Assembly (NCBI GenBank): GCA_001875345.1
Contig: MIZA01000024.1
Location: 1-57,181 of the forward strand
Direction: 5' to 3'
Origin: Marine Group III euryarchaeote CG-Epi1
GTDB taxonomy: Archaea; Thermoplasmatota; Poseidoniia; MGIII; CG-Epi1
Length of the DNA stretch: 57,181 bases
Part shown: positions 7,912 to 16,487 of the stretch, in pieces
Layout: each line of letters starts with the position of its first letter
Position numbering within the stretch: position 1 is the stretch's first letter
The notes under the pieces: model-generated
The model's input: only the letters and a program-made list of their open reading frames with translations
The model's database searches: none
Told to the model about the DNA's origin: nothing
Made by a program: the position numbers and the translations under genes

Positions 7912-9252
7912 CTAAGGTGTAGTTCTACGCATTGTGCGAGGGAAGGGAATTACATGCTTAATATGGTCTGAACCACATATCCAGCTGACAGTTCTGTCTA
8001 TACCTAGACCAAAACCGGAGTGAGGAACACTGCCAAATTTACGAATATCTAAGTACCAACCATAGGATTCTGGTTCTAAGCCCTCTTCACGAATTCTCTC
8101 GGTTAACTCATCAGGGGACCAAACTCTTTCTCCACCGCCAATAATTTCTCCATATCCTTCTGGAGCTAATAAATCATGACAAACAAGAGATTTAGGATCG
8201 TTTGGATCAGGCCTATGATAGAAACCTTTCTCTCGAGGAAAATTAGTTATGTACATCGGAGAGGTTAAATCTTGAGTCAGTGCTTTTTCTTCTTTATAGC
8301 CAAAATCATCACCCCACGATAAATCAAAACCCATTGAATTTAATTTATCAAGAACTTCCTCATATGTAAATCTTTCAAATGGGACTTTAATGTTCTCAAG
8401 AACTGAAATATCTCTACCAAGTATTTCTAATTCTTTCCTGTTAGAAGATAACACTGATTCTATAATATGCATAATCATACCTTCTTCCAATTCCATCATT
8501 TGATGATTATGCATCCAAGCAGACTCAACTTCAGCATGCCAAAATTCAGTCAAATGTCTTCGAGTTCGAGACTTCTCTGCCCGAAATGAAGGTGCCAAAG
8601 TAAATATATTTTCTAAGCCAAACATTGTAGCCTCTGCATATAATTGCCAAGATTGGCTTAAATGGGCATAGAACTTTTGACCAGTTTTTTCTTTTTCATC
8701 GTCGTAATAAACATTGAATAAGGTTGAACCGCCCTCGCATGCCGATGTTGTGAAACTTGGAGATTGAATCTCTGTGAATTTATTATCAGTCCAATAGTCT
8801 CTAAATGCCTTAAAAACAGTCGAACGAATCTTAAGAGAGGCAACCATGCTCTGACTGCGTAGCCATAAATGCCTGTTATTTAGCAAATGTTCGTCACTTT
8901 GATCTTTGGTAATTGGAAAAGTTTCTGCAAAGTGAACAACTTCGAAATCACTAGCTCTTATTTCCCATCCGCCTGGCGCTCTATCATCTTTAGCTGGAGT
9001 TCCTTTTACAATAACTGAAGATTCAATAAGTGCTTTACGAGCATCACTAAATGAAGACTCTGAAACATTTTTTTTAGATACTGTACTTTGAATACTTCCT
9101 GTTGAGTCTCTGATAACTATGAATGCCAATTTTCCTGATGAACGAGTACGATAAATCCAACCCCTAACGGTTATTTCTCCTTCACATTCTCCTGCTAGAA
9201 CTTTACTTATTGCTGTAAAATCATCGTGATTTGGAAATTCAGGATATGCCAT
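7912..9252 (-). CDS. asnS: Asparaginyl-tRNA synthetase
   Basis: A class IIb aminoacyl-tRNA synthetase charging tRNA-Asn. The N-terminal OB-fold anticodon domain (ITVRGWIYRTRSSGKLAFIVIRDSTGSIQ) precedes the catalytic core. Motif 2 is in FRAEKSRTRRHLTEFWHAEVESAW, and motif 3 is GFGLGIDRTVSWICGSDHIKHVIPFPR, whose ending marks AsnRS rather than AspRS. I start it at ATG 9252 (446 residues); a GTG at 9291 would add 13 residues not expected in the family. It converges with the HEAT-repeat gene (1 nt between stops) and diverges from the zinc-ribbon gene at 9329. Confidence 0.93.
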   Translation of the reverse strand: MAYPEFPNHDDFTAISKVLAGECEGEITVRGWIYRTRSSGKLAFIVIRDSTGSIQSTVSKKNVSESSFSDARKALIESSVIVKGTPAKDDRAPGGWEIRASDFEVVHFAETFPITKDQSDEHLLNNRHLWLRSQSMVASLKIRSTVFKAFRDYWTDNKFTEIQSPSFTTSACEGGSTLFNVYYDDEKEKTGQKFYAHLSQSWQLYAEATMFGLENIFTLAPSFRAEKSRTRRHLTEFWHAEVESAWMHNHQMMELEEGMIMHIIESVLSSNRKELEILGRDISVLENIKVPFERFTYEEVLDKLNSMGFDLSWGDDFGYKEEKALTQDLTSPMYITNFPREKGFYHRPDPNDPKSLVCHDLLAPEGYGEIIGGGERVWSPDELTERIREEGLEPESYGWYLDIRKFGSVPHSGFGLGIDRTVSWICGSDHIKHVIPFPRTMRRTTP

Positions 9253-9328
9253 TGATTTGTCAATTAGATATGTCCAAATAATACTTCCCACAAAATTTAA
9301 TTACCGACAATTTTCTGGATTTTACAAT

Positions 9329-9538
9329 ATGTATGGAGTTATATGCTGTCCGAAGTGCAGGTTTGTTACAGCAGTTGATCTGAAATTTAAAACAAAAAAA
9401 TGCATTAAATGTAATTATAATATTAATCTTAAAAAAGTGCGTGTAATTTTCAAAACAGAAGACAATAATGAACTTGGAAATCTGATTAAGGATGCTAGAA
9501 AAAGAGTTGAAAATGGGAATTTGTTTGTTGAACCTTAG
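9329..9538 (+). CDS. Small zinc-ribbon protein (DUF5817-like)
   Basis: A 69-residue protein from ATG 9329. It begins MYGVICCPKC and has a second knuckle CIKC, giving a four-cysteine zinc ribbon in the first ~35 residues, followed by a charged helix (ELGNLIKDARKRVENG). The pattern resembles small archaeal zinc-ribbon proteins annotated DUF5817. The frame stays open upstream to a TTG at 9257, but that would run through the asnS promoter region and add residues with no family counterpart. It may bind RNA or act in translation, judging only from its neighbours (asnS, rpl41e-like, pheT). Confidence 0.7.
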   Translation: MYGVICCPKCRFVTAVDLKFKTKKCIKCNYNINLKKVRVIFKTEDNNELGNLIKDARKRVENGNLFVEP

Positions 9539-9540
9539 TA

Positions 9541-9574
9541 GGTCGCATTTTAAATACAGTGGGCGAGTGCGACC
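9541..9574 (+). promoter_or_regulatory. Promoter of the rpl41e-like gene inside an inverted repeat
   Basis: A TATA-like TTTTAAATA (9548-9556) lies ~34 nt before ATG 9586. It is flanked by perfect 7-bp inverted arms GGTCGCA (9541-9547) and TGCGACC (9568-9574), 20 nt apart. This could be an operator, or a structure at the 3' end of the upstream transcript. Confidence 0.4.
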
Positions 9575-9585
9575 ATCCTAATAGT

Positions 9586-9690
9586 ATGAAGAGAAGTTCT
9601 CGAGTCTGGAAAAAAGCCGGAAAACAACGTTGGAAATGGCGTAAGAAGAAAATGCGCCGTCGTAAGCGTGAAAGAAGGCGTAACAAGTAG
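9586..9690 (+). CDS. rpl41e: Ribosomal protein L41e-like peptide, 34 residues
   Basis: A tiny, extremely basic ORF of 34 codons (ATG 9586 to TAG 9690). The last 20 residues (RWKWRKKKMRRRKRERRRNK) align by eye with the [20 protein letters not shown] core of L41e, the smallest ribosomal protein, a single helix bridging the two subunits. It has about 14 extra N-terminal residues compared with the 25-residue eukaryotic protein. A TATA-like box stands ~34 nt upstream. It lies between a zinc-ribbon gene and pheT, a translation neighbourhood. Small basic ORFs can arise by chance, but the RxKWRKKxMRR match is specific. Confidence 0.75.
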   Translation: MKRSSRVWKKAGKQRWKWRKKKMRRRKRERRRNK

Positions 9691-9716
9691 TTTTGAAGAA
9701 GTTTTAGACACATTTC

Positions 9717-9725
9717 CTTATAACA
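9717..9725 (+). promoter_or_regulatory. TATA box of pheT
   Basis: CCTTATAAC is centred 26 nt before the pheT ATG at 9747, the spacing expected for an archaeal leaderless transcript beginning at the start codon. Confidence 0.55.
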
Positions 9726-9746
9726 CCTTCACAATAGGAATCTAGG

Positions 9747-11360
9747 ATGCCAGTCATTAACATAGCACTAGATGATTTAAATCGTATGCTTAAAGATAAA
9801 TTATCTGCCGCAGATTTCGCCAGTATTATACCAAAAATCGGCGCAGATCCTGATGAAATTAATGATTCTGAAGCTATAGTCGAATTTTTTCCTGATAGGC
9901 CGGACCTTCTGTCAACTGAGGGGGTTGCTAGGGCCCTAAGAGCTTTTACTGAACAAAATTTAGGTTTAATTGAATATGAAGTTAGCCCTCCAACAACTCA
10001 AATTTTTGTATCTCAAGAAGTAATGGAAATTAGACCATCCATTTCTGGAGGTATTGTTAGAGGCGTTACTCTTGATGATATTTCAATAAGGTGTATAATG
10101 GAGCTTCAAGAAAAGTTACATGTAACTCTTGGTAGAAAACGGAAGAAAGTATCTATAGGAATTCATGATTTATCAAAATTGGAAGGGCCATTTAATTATG
10201 ATACTTGTTCACCGCATGAACCTGCATTCGTTCCTTTGCAAAAAGATTATGAAATGACTCCTCAAGAAATACTTGAAGAACATCCAAAAGGTATTGAATA
10301 TGCTCATCTTCTATCTGAATTTAACAGATACCCTATTATCAAAGATTCAAATGATGAAGTTGCATCTATGCCTCCTATAATTAACGGAGCTTTGACTACA
10401 ATTACTGAAGATACTACTGATATATTAATTGATGTCACAGGGCTTGATGATAATGCTGTAGAGTCTTGTGTAAACATAGTGGCTGCAGCCTTGGTAGAAA
10501 GAGGAGGAGAAATCGAGCAACTTGAGATAAAATTCCCTTCAGAAAATAAGATTGTCCCATCAATGGAACCTAAAGTACATGAAATTGAAAATGATTATCT
10601 AATCAAATTGTTAGGGTTTGATCCTGGACAGTTTGTTATTTTTAAAGCATTTAGAAAATGTGGTATGGAACCTGAGCTAAAAGGCGACAAATGGTCTGTA
10701 AAAGTACCTGCGTACAGAGCTGACATATTACATCCAATAGACCTACTTGAAGAGGTTTCAATAGGAATAGGTTATGATGAATTTCCTGAATCATTGCCAA
10801 CGGAAACACTGTTTGGTAAGTCACTTAAATCTAGAAAGCTAGAAAGCAATTGCAGAGAGATTATGCTAGGTTTAGGATTTCAAGAAGTTGTCACACTTAC
10901 ACTAACATCAAAGAAAATGCTCCACGAATATACACAAAGAGAAAACGATAATGAAACTGAAGTGGCAAACCCTGTAACTGAGGATTATCATTTACTCCGA
11001 TCAAGTATTCTTCCTAATTTACTTGAGTTGTTAAAAAATAATAAGCATCGTGAATTACCACAGCAGGTTTTTGAAATCGGTCAAATTGTAAAAATGCATA
11101 CTAACGTGCATTCTCTTGCTTGGATGCAAATAGCGAGTAAGAATACTTTTTCTCAAGCTAGAACCATATCTGATAGTATTTCTTTAAGGCTACAAATTTC
11201 GGGTGAAACCAAAGAGTGTGAAGACCCCTTATTCATTCCGGGAAGGTGCATTGAGACAAGAAGTGGAAGTATTTTACTGAAATATGGAGAGATTCATCCA
11301 TTTACACTTGAAAAATTTGAATTAGGATATCCTGTTATTGGTGGAGAAATTCATTGGTAA
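9747..11360 (+). CDS. pheT: Phenylalanyl-tRNA synthetase beta subunit
   Basis: The beta chain of the heterotetrameric PheRS, archaeal/eukaryotic type (537 residues, lacking the bacterial N-terminal EMAP domain). It shows the B1 start (DLNRMLKDKLSAADFASIIPKIGAD), FFPDRPDLLSTEGVARALR, the B3/B4 editing region with the Phe-tRNA hydrolysis motif area (SPHEPAFVPLQ), the B5 DNA-binding-like fold (VPAYRADILHPIDLLEEVSIGIGYD), and a truncated core-like domain ending in GEIHPFTLEKFEL. It heads an operon with an unknown gene, priS, rnhB and an SCP2 gene. Its partner pheS is ~6.4 kb away on the opposite strand. Confidence 0.95.
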   Translation: MPVINIALDDLNRMLKDKLSAADFASIIPKIGADPDEINDSEAIVEFFPDRPDLLSTEGVARALRAFTEQNLGLIEYEVSPPTTQIFVSQEVMEIRPSISGGIVRGVTLDDISIRCIMELQEKLHVTLGRKRKKVSIGIHDLSKLEGPFNYDTCSPHEPAFVPLQKDYEMTPQEILEEHPKGIEYAHLLSEFNRYPIIKDSNDEVASMPPIINGALTTITEDTTDILIDVTGLDDNAVESCVNIVAAALVERGGEIEQLEIKFPSENKIVPSMEPKVHEIENDYLIKLLGFDPGQFVIFKAFRKCGMEPELKGDKWSVKVPAYRADILHPIDLLEEVSIGIGYDEFPESLPTETLFGKSLKSRKLESNCREIMLGLGFQEVVTLTLTSKKMLHEYTQRENDNETEVANPVTEDYHLLRSSILPNLLELLKNNKHRELPQQVFEIGQIVKMHTNVHSLAWMQIASKNTFSQARTISDSISLRLQISGETKECEDPLFIPGRCIETRSGSILLKYGEIHPFTLEKFELGYPVIGGEIHW

Positions 11361-11758
11361 GATTGCCTGTATGTTTTGAATCAAGAACCACTGCTGCTTC
11401 TTTCAGAAAACTTTTAGACAAAAAAAAATATGAATATGAGAGGTTAACTGACAGTCGAACTTATACTAAAGTTTCCTTCGTGATTGCACATGAAAAAACG
11501 GCAATGGTATACAGATATATGCTAGATGAATCAAAAATAAAAGCAGATATTTGGGAAGAGAATCCTAGTTCAGGTAATGTAACATATATTGAAATTGAGG
11601 GTGAGGATGAAGATAAGATAAATAATCTTTTGAAAGAGTTCGCACTATCATTACCTAGAAAACCATGGGAATATACTGTGTTTCAAAAACTAAGAAATGG
11701 ATGGTTTAGTCAAGGTATATTTCGTGCTAAGTCAAAATGGGAGAACTATGTTAAATGA
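11354..11758 (+). CDS. Unknown conserved-operon protein, 134 residues
   Basis: I do not recognise this protein. It starts at TTG 11354, overlapping the pheT stop by seven bases, and ends in ATGA with the priS start, so it is tightly embedded in the operon. Residues 1-75 look alpha/beta (CFESRTTAASFRKLLDKK, FVIAHEKTAMVYRYML). An acidic beta-turn (YIEIEGEDEDKINNLLKEFALSL) follows, then a C-terminal aromatic/basic tail (KPWEYTVFQKLRNGWFSQG). There is no signal, no membrane segment and no metal motif. Position between pheT and the primase subunit suggests an information-processing role, but that is inference only. Confidence 0.65.
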   Translation: MVRLPVCFESRTTAASFRKLLDKKKYEYERLTDSRTYTKVSFVIAHEKTAMVYRYMLDESKIKADIWEENPSSGNVTYIEIEGEDEDKINNLLKEFALSLPRKPWEYTVFQKLRNGWFSQGIFRAKSKWENYVK

Positions 11759-12948
11759 GTTTACTTCAAGAGATAGAACCAATCAAAACTAGAGATTTCT
11801 TACAGGATAAATTTAGGGAGTATTATGGCACTGCAAAAATTACTCTTCCTCCAAGATTTACTGCTAGAGAATGGGGATTTTTAAATTGGGGAGGAGGTAT
11901 CATGAACAGGCATGTAAAATTTAGTACAACAAGTGAAATTAATAATTATTTGAAAAAAACAGCTCCTGCACATTCGTACCATTCTGTCGCTTATTATGAA
12001 GAACCTGGAAGCAAGTTAATGGTAGAAAAGAAATGGCAAGGTGCAGATTTAATATTTGATTTAGACGCAGACCATCTTCCCGAGATGGAAGAGGTTAAAA
12101 AGGGAAAGATTACTTTTTCAAAATTAATGGATTACATTCGTGAGCAAACATACAGACTTGTACACGATGTTTTACTGGGAGACTTTGGTTTGGATGAAAA
12201 AGATATGCTAATTACTTTTAGTGGAGGAAGAGGATATCATGTTCACGTTAGAACTCCATCCGTTCTATCTCTACCTTCTGGAGCTAGAAGAGAATTATCA
12301 GATTACATGACCGGCAAAGGATTAAATTTGGATAATATATTAATTGATGCAGGATACACCAAAGAATTTGCAATTAGAGGGAAAGGTATTGAGAGAAAGC
12401 ATCTTGATGTAAAAAAATTACCACCTGCATATTCCAAAGGATGGAGTGGAATAGTGTCAAGAAAAATAAGCTCAATATTTGATAATCTTAGGTTGCAACA
12501 AGGCGAAGACTTAATTAATAAAATGAAAGAATTAAGACTGGAAAAAATTAATATTAATTACAAAAATAGTAACGAAGAAATCTTTAATAATTTAGCAAAA
12601 AAACATCAGAAAAATTTGGTTCGGATTGCAGTTAAAGAAGCTGCTATATTTCCAGACGAACCTGTTACTGGAGACGTACATAGACTAATACGCTTACCTG
12701 GTTCACTTCATGGAGGTTCTGGACTTAGAGTTACTACTATGACATCTAAAGAATTAGAAGATTTTGATCCCATGACAAAAGCTATAGCATTTGGAGATGA
12801 ACTCGTTAAAATTAGATCCATTGTCAAGCATCCTGTTTCTATGGGCAATATTGCAAAATTAATGCCTGAAACAATTGTTGAGGTTCCTGAAAAAGCAGCC
12901 ATATATTTTATGGCCAGGAAATGGGCAAATTTGGTACTTGAAACATGA
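11755..12948 (+). CDS. priS: DNA primase small (catalytic) subunit PriS
   Basis: The catalytic subunit of the archaeo-eukaryotic primase, which makes RNA/DNA primers for replication. The metal-binding aspartates are in LIFDLDADHLPE (Asp102, Asp104), followed by the conserved SGGRGYHVHV loop and, near the C-terminus, HRLIRLPGSLHGGSGLRV, all signature PriS motifs. At 397 residues it has normal length. The start overlaps the upstream stop (ATGA at 11755) and the end overlaps rnhB (ATGA at 12945), so the three genes are translated together. The large subunit PriL is not in the window. Confidence 0.95.
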   Translation: MSLLQEIEPIKTRDFLQDKFREYYGTAKITLPPRFTAREWGFLNWGGGIMNRHVKFSTTSEINNYLKKTAPAHSYHSVAYYEEPGSKLMVEKKWQGADLIFDLDADHLPEMEEVKKGKITFSKLMDYIREQTYRLVHDVLLGDFGLDEKDMLITFSGGRGYHVHVRTPSVLSLPSGARRELSDYMTGKGLNLDNILIDAGYTKEFAIRGKGIERKHLDVKKLPPAYSKGWSGIVSRKISSIFDNLRLQQGEDLINKMKELRLEKININYKNSNEEIFNNLAKKHQKNLVRIAVKEAAIFPDEPVTGDVHRLIRLPGSLHGGSGLRVTTMTSKELEDFDPMTKAIAFGDELVKIRSIVKHPVSMGNIAKLMPETIVEVPEKAAIYFMARKWANLVLET

Positions 12949-13586
12949 TTTGTGGAGTTGATGAGGCTGGCAAAGGTCCAGTAATTGGGCCTATGGTTGT
13001 TGCTGCTGTTTTAATAGATAATGCCAAGCAGATTGAAGGCGCAGGATTCAAGGATTCAAAATTACTAACCATACAGAAAAGAAGAGAATTATTTGATTTA
13101 ATAAAGCAAAATTATAGATATGCAGTCGAAATAATCAAGCCCGAAGAAATAGATAAATATAGAAGAAAAAATCAGCTCAACCTATTGAATAGAAAAGCTT
13201 TTGAAAAAGTAATTATTAAGCTAAACCCAAATGTTGCTTATGTAGATGCTGCCGATGTAAATGAAGACAGATTTGGTATGGAGATAAAGGCTAATTTAAC
13301 TAATGAGAATGATACGGATGTAATATCTATGCATAAAGCAGATTCAAAGATTCCAGTTGTAGCTGCCGCATCCATAATAGCTAAACAAACACGAGAACTT
13401 GAAATCGAGAAATTAAAGACGCAAATAGGTGATTTTGGAAGTGGATATCCTTCTGATGAAAGAACAATTAAGTTTTTGAAGAGCTACTTTCATGATAACT
13501 CAAAGTGGCCTTCAGGTACTAGAAAAAGTTGGAAAACAATTGAAAGAATTAGACCTGTAAAAAAACTTAGTGATTTCGGTGACTAA
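12945..13586 (+). CDS. rnhB: Ribonuclease HII
   Basis: It cleaves the RNA strand of RNA-DNA hybrids, for example to remove primers or misincorporated ribonucleotides. The N-terminus ICGVDEAGKGPVIGPMVVAAV contains the catalytic Asp-Glu pair (residues 6-7). YVDAADVNEDRF supplies the next acidic residue, and SKIPVVAAASIIAKQTRELE followed by GSGYPSDERTI are the remaining family motifs. It has 213 residues, standard for archaeal RNase HII. Overlap with priS couples primer synthesis and primer removal genetically. Confidence 0.97.
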   Translation: MICGVDEAGKGPVIGPMVVAAVLIDNAKQIEGAGFKDSKLLTIQKRRELFDLIKQNYRYAVEIIKPEEIDKYRRKNQLNLLNRKAFEKVIIKLNPNVAYVDAADVNEDRFGMEIKANLTNENDTDVISMHKADSKIPVVAAASIIAKQTRELEIEKLKTQIGDFGSGYPSDERTIKFLKSYFHDNSKWPSGTRKSWKTIERIRPVKKLSDFGD

Positions 13587-13925
13587 ATGAGTAATATCAA
13601 ACAAATATTGGAAGAGAAAGTAGCTGAATTTAATAGTCGAATAAAAGACGAGCCTAAATATTCAGGTGTAATAGAAGGTAAAGAGAGAAGTATCTGTATT
13701 TCAGTCTCAAATGGTGATAATTATGTTTCAAACCTAAAGGATATGCAGCTTGAAGAATTTAAGGAATCAGAGGATACGAGTAAAGATCTTGTGGTGACTG
13801 CAACATCTGATGTTCTCATTGCCCTAATTAACAAAGAAATGTCTCCAATAAAGGCATACATGACTGGAGAGTTAAAAGTTAAAGCTAGCTTAACGGACAT
13901 GCTATTGCTAAAAAAATTATTCTGA
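13587..13925 (+). CDS. SCP2 sterol-binding-domain protein
   Basis: A 112-residue stand-alone SCP-2-like domain, a small hydrophobic-pocket fold that binds lipids or acyl-CoA. The typical C-terminal half is clear: DVLIALINKEMSPIKAYMTGELKVKASLTDMLLLKKLF, with the family's MxGxLKVKGxxxxAxxL pattern. It begins directly after the rnhB stop and closes the pheT operon; its 3' end overlaps the convergent ksgA gene by 9 nt. The ligand is unknown, and its presence in a replication/translation operon may be incidental. Confidence 0.82.
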   Translation: MSNIKQILEEKVAEFNSRIKDEPKYSGVIEGKERSICISVSNGDNYVSNLKDMQLEEFKESEDTSKDLVVTATSDVLIALINKEMSPIKAYMTGELKVKASLTDMLLLKKLF

Positions 13926-14648
13926 TTTAATAGCAAATATAGAATTAGAAAGTTCTGCTATTTCTGAAGGCTTTAGAATCTCTGCCCTTAAATCCATAAA
14001 TTTTAATTTTTCAACATCTATTTCAGGAAATGTTATCTTTATACAATTACGTATCTTCTTTCTCCGGTGTGTGAATATGGATCTCACTACCTTCTCAAAA
14101 GTAATAAAATCATCTAAGATATAATCTGGCTCTCTGCGAATTAATTTTACAACTTGTGAATGAATCTTAGGTTGAGGTTGAAATGCTGTTTTAGAAACCT
14201 TAAATAATTTTTTTGTAGATACAAAGTGATTTGCCATAACAGACAACCGACCGTAAATCTTAGAACCTGGTTTTGCAACTAAACGATTCGCGAACTCTTC
14301 TTGGAACATCAAAACTGCGCGAGACCATTCATAATTAAATAATCTAAACAAAATTGGTGAGGAAATTGAATATGGCAAGTTAGCAACGATAACATCTATT
14401 GGAGGTACCTCCCATTTTAGAATATCTCCTTCAATAATCTCTACATTTTCCTTAAATTTTTGTTTTAGTACAACGGCTAGCCATTTATCTTTCTCAATGG
14501 CAATCAAATTTCCTTTTGAAGATAATAATTCTGTAAGAGCTCCTCTTCCAGGTCCAATTTCTAATACTTTTTCTCCTTCTCGCACTTCAGCCGAATCTAC
14601 TATTCTCTTAGAAATATTAGAATCTATTAAAAAATTTTGACCTAGCAT
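13917..14648 (-). CDS. ksgA: 16S rRNA dimethyladenosine transferase (KsgA/RsmA/Dim1)
   Basis: It dimethylates two adjacent adenosines in helix 45 of 16S rRNA using AdoMet. The start MLGQNFLIDSNISKRIVDSA is the standard KsgA N-terminus, so I use ATG 14648 (243 residues). The frame could extend to 14723, but that would run through the tRNA-Val gene. VLEIGPGRGALTELL is the AdoMet-binding motif I and NLPYSISSPI is the NLPY catalytic motif IV. FMFQEEFANRLVA-type (LMFQEEFANRLVAKPGS) and a C-terminal FTHRRKKIRN region follow. It begins 20 nt after tRNA-Val on the same strand, so the two may be co-transcribed. Confidence 0.95.
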   Translation of the reverse strand: MLGQNFLIDSNISKRIVDSAEVREGEKVLEIGPGRGALTELLSSKGNLIAIEKDKWLAVVLKQKFKENVEIIEGDILKWEVPPIDVIVANLPYSISSPILFRLFNYEWSRAVLMFQEEFANRLVAKPGSKIYGRLSVMANHFVSTKKLFKVSKTAFQPQPKIHSQVVKLIRREPDYILDDFITFEKVVRSIFTHRRKKIRNCIKITFPEIDVEKLKFMDLRAEILKPSEIAELSNSIFAIKSE

Positions 14649-14667
14649 TTTTTGCTTGCGGCGAGAA

Positions 14668-14743
14668 TGGTGGGCCGGGGCGGAATCGAACCGCCGATCT
14701 TCGCCTTGTAAGGGCGACGTCATAACCCCTAGACCACCGGCCC
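14668..14743 (-). tRNA. tRNA-Val (anticodon UAC), CCA encoded
   Basis: The reverse strand folds into a cloverleaf. The acceptor stem is GGGCCGG / CCGGCCC. The D-arm has a 3-bp stem GTC/GAC. The anticodon stem is TCGCC / GGCGA with loop CTTACAA giving anticodon UAC (valine). The T-stem is GGCGG / CCGCC with loop TTCGATT, and the discriminator is A. A CCA tail is encoded (14668-14670). There is no intron, and it lies just upstream of ksgA. Confidence 0.95.
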
Positions 14744-14894
14744 AGATGAGGTCTTTTTCACATGAGGTTTAACGCTACAAACCATTTTCTACTTAACTGC
14801 TATTAGAAAGGTCCAAATAAGACTTAAAGTCAATTTTTTTATCGGGAAATGACATTCTTTATAAGCATTTTGAGGCTCTATCAGCTCCCCTCAA

Positions 14895-14903
14895 TTATAA
14901 ATA
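14895..14903 (+). promoter_or_regulatory. TATA box of pckA
   Basis: TTATAAATA is centred 26 nt before ATG 14925, supporting that ATG and a leaderless mRNA rather than the in-frame GTG at 14913. A second TATA-like CTTTATAAG near 14857-14865 could give a longer transcript. Confidence 0.6.
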
Positions 14904-14924
14904 CAATATCGCGTGCGAAGTAGT

Positions 14925-16487
14925 ATGCTTCACCAGTTAGAATTGATGGGCATAAAACCCTCATCAGTCAAATCTAATCTTACACAAGATGAATGGAGAA
15001 ACGAAGAATTAAGCCGAAAAGAAGGTAGACTATCCTCTAACGGCACTGTAATTGTAAACACAGGAATATACACTGGTAGATCGCCTAATGATAGATTTAT
15101 TGTTAAAAATAAAGAAACTGAGAAATTAATTGATTGGGGTGACGTAAATCTTCCATTAAGTGAAGAATCTTTTGAAGTTTTAGAGAGTGCTGTCAAAAAG
15201 GAAATGGAGCAAAAGGATTTATTTGTTTTTGATGGATACGCTGGAGCTGATGAAAGATACCGGTTACCATTGAGAGTTGTAACGATGATGGCATGGCAAG
15301 GTCATTTCTCACACAATATGTTCATTCGACCTACTGAAAATGAATTGGAAGGATTTGAGCCCGATTTTACTATACTTAATGCATCATCTACAAACATTGA
15401 TAACTGGAAAGAATTAGGATTAAACTCAAAAGTTTTCATCGTACTTAATCTTAAGAAAAAAATGGCTATAATAGGAGGTACAGAATACGGAGGTGAAATA
15501 AAAAAATCGATATTCTCAGCTTTAAATTTTTATCTTCCACTTAAAGGCGTAATGCCAATGCATTGCTCTGCCAATATAGGTAAAGATGAAGACTCAGCTT
15601 TATTTTTCGGACTCAGTGGAACAGGTAAAACTACTCTTTCTACCGACCCTAATCGCAGGTTAATTGGAGACGATGAGCACGGTTGGTCTGATGAGGGAAT
15701 TTTTAATTTTGAAGGTGGATGTTATGCAAAAACTATTAAATTAAATCCATCTAAAGAACCTGATATTTTTAAAGCAATAAAGCCTGGGGCTTTACTTGAA
15801 AATGTCATCACTGATGAAGACGGCGTGGTTGACTTTGACGATGGAACAATAACTGAGAATACACGTGTGTCATATCCTATTGACCATATTGAAAATATAG
15901 AACCTTCGGAAAAAGGAGGACATCCACGGAATGTAATTTTTCTCACCTGCGATGCATTTGGAGTTTTACCACCTATTTCTAAGCTAACTCCAGAAATGGC
16001 AATGTATCACTTTTTAAGTGGCTATACTGCAAAAGTAGCAGGTACCGAACGTGGAATTACTGAACCTGTAGCTACTTTTTCAACTTGTTTCGGCGCTCCA
16101 TTTATGCCGCAATACCCTACTACATATGCTAAGCTTTTAGGTGAAAAACTAAAGAAACACAATGCACAAGCTTGGTTAGTGAATACCGGATGGAGTGGTG
16201 GTGCTTATGGAACTGGAGAAAGAATTGACTTGCCTATTACTAGAAGAATGCTAACTTCAATTCTAGATGGGGAATTAGAAAATACTGATTTTATTCCTGA
16301 TCCTAACTTTAAGATTTTAGTACCTGCCAAAGTGCCTGGAGTTGATTCTAATATCCTAAATCCTAGGAATACTTGGAATGATAAAGAATCATACGATGCC
16401 AAAGCTAATGAATTAATAGCTCTTTTCAAAAATAATTTCATTAAATATGAAAGCTTTGGTGATTATTCAAAAGCAGGTCCTGATTAA
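14925..16487 (+). CDS. pckA: ATP-dependent phosphoenolpyruvate carboxykinase
   Basis: It converts oxaloacetate plus ATP to PEP and CO2, the entry step of gluconeogenesis from C4 acids. Visible motifs are TGRSPNDRF (substrate arginine), MHCSANIG (metal/substrate lysine-histidine region), the P-loop [11 protein letters not shown] and the kinase-2 stretch [24 protein letters not shown]. These define the ATP-type (PckA), not the GTP-type common in many archaea, which suggests bacterial ancestry. The 520-residue length is normal. It converges with mdh, with which it overlaps by 4 nt at the 3' ends. Together the pair links malate, oxaloacetate and PEP. Confidence 0.96.
   Translation: MLHQLELMGIKPSSVKSNLTQDEWRNEELSRKEGRLSSNGTVIVNTGIYTGRSPNDRFIVKNKETEKLIDWGDVNLPLSEESFEVLESAVKKEMEQKDLFVFDGYAGADERYRLPLRVVTMMAWQGHFSHNMFIRPTENELEGFEPDFTILNASSTNIDNWKELGLNSKVFIVLNLKKKMAIIGGTEYGGEIKKSIFSALNFYLPLKGVMPMHCSANIGKDEDSALFFGLSGTGKTTLSTDPNRRLIGDDEHGWSDEGIFNFEGGCYAKTIKLNPSKEPDIFKAIKPGALLENVITDEDGVVDFDDGTITENTRVSYPIDHIENIEPSEKGGHPRNVIFLTCDAFGVLPPISKLTPEMAMYHFLSGYTAKVAGTERGITEPVATFSTCFGAPFMPQYPTTYAKLLGEKLKKHNAQAWLVNTGWSGGAYGTGERIDLPITRRMLTSILDGELENTDFIPDPNFKILVPAKVPGVDSNILNPRNTWNDKESYDAKANELIALFKNNFIKYESFGDYSKAGPD

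Noticed and set aside
9257-9328. N-terminal extension of the zinc-ribbon protein from a TTG at 9257
   Set aside because: It lies in the shared asnS promoter region and precedes the conserved MYGVICCPKC start.
14649-14723. Longer ksgA N-terminus reaching 14723
   Set aside because: That extension would translate through the tRNA-Val gene, while MLGQNFL at 14648 is the normal family start.
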